Below are positions 63,785 through 64,000 of a DNA stretch of 64,000 bases, in pieces (the first letter of the stretch is position 1; the number at the start of each line of letters is the position of its first letter). Both the position numbers and the translations under genes were made by a program. Source of the stretch: Planktothrix sp. FACHB-1365 (GTDB lineage: Bacteria > Cyanobacteriota > Cyanobacteriia > Cyanobacteriales > Microcoleaceae); NCBI RefSeq assembly GCF_014697575.1, contig NZ_JACJSC010000024.1, forward strand, positions 1 through 64,000. Reading direction: 5' to 3'. The notes below the pieces were generated by a model. It was not told where the DNA came from and made no database searches. It saw nothing but the letters and a program-made list of their open reading frames with translations.

Positions 63785-64000
63785 ATGGCTTTACCTCCTT
63801 CCCTGCTGATCGTGGATGATGAGCCAGACAATTTTCATGTCATCGAATTTCTCTTATATCAAGAAGGGTATGATCTGAGTTTTGCCAGGAACAGCACTGA
63901 AGCCTTGGACTATTTATCGGTCAAATTACCCGATGTGATTTTATTAGATGTGATGATGCCACAGTTCGATGGAATTGCACTTTGTCATCAGATCAAAAAA
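63785..64000 (+). CDS. Response regulator receiver protein, N-terminal part (cut by window edge)
   Basis: ATG 63785 follows AAAGGAG at 5 nt. The first 72 residues are a REC domain: LLIVDDEPDNFHVIEF and Asp in PDVILLDVMMPQFDG. The rest, and any output domain, is outside the window. It is the third gene of the phytochrome run. Confidence 0.9.
   Translation, partial: MALPPSLLIVDDEPDNFHVIEFLLYQEGYDLSFARNSTEALDYLSVKLPDVILLDVMMPQFDGIALCHQIKK

Overview
The window is cyanobacterial chromosome, most like a filamentous Oscillatoriales genome of the Planktothrix type. This is inferred from gene content: a biliverdin-type phytochrome with an Rcp1-like regulator, a KaiB-domain protein, a GUN4-domain protein, PilT, a DASH photolyase and DUF4168/DUF1400 proteins. 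HIP1 octamers (GCGATCGC) and heptanucleotide tandem repeats between genes fit the same group. Base composition is AT-rich. I see no rRNA, tRNA or CRISPR array.

Layout. 1-437: the 3' end of a TnpB (IS200/IS605) gene and its right end. 750-6274: glycogen debranching enzyme, a modular C39-like protease and a peroxiredoxin. 6517-10024: a small accessory stretch with an Uma2 protein, a PIN toxin/antitoxin pair, an unknown gene split over two frames at a slippery heptamer, and a DUF262/HNH protein. 10297-19401: mixed metabolism and unknowns (paired DUF4168 proteins, gamma-glutamyltransferase, glycerol dehydrogenase, lipoprotein, AAA ATPase, flavin reductase, AstE/AspA-like deacylase). 19671-22364: a Ski2-like helicase. 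22459-23588: an AbiE locus whose toxin has lost its catalytic core. 23641-27118: UDP-glucose dehydrogenase and UDP-glucuronate decarboxylase; the latter carries an intein directly in front of its catalytic Tyr. 27528-35745: malic enzyme, RidA, IlvC, DUF1400 hydrolase and amidase. 36526-44396: PilT, KaiB-like protein, DASH photolyase, an exonuclease-ATPase fusion and a secreted double-GUN4 protein. 44489-48472: a compact minus-strand run pdxA, MFS, JAMM protease, E1-rhodanese. 49617-64000: a signalling block with a 2379-residue CBS/PAS/GAF histidine kinase, REC-kinase, REC-GGDEF-EAL and REC-stub proteins, a decayed kinase fragment, then the divergent phytochrome, Rcp1-like regulator and another REC protein cut by the window edge.

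The strongest unannotated signal is a pair of related, highly structured non-coding RNAs of about 315-340 nt. They lie at 29989-30303 (minus) and 36183-36522 (plus). They share conserved sequence blocks and at least four helices, three of which show compensatory changes. Each carries a small palindromic insertion at a different place, ends in the same CCCATTTTT, and sits just upstream of a gene. The plus copy ends 3 nt before the ATGA that starts pilT, and is preceded by a structured tnpB-less IS605-type right end (35934-36162). Size, structure and the ATGA boundary make a stand-alone HEARO/IscB-type OMEGA RNA the leading but untested hypothesis.
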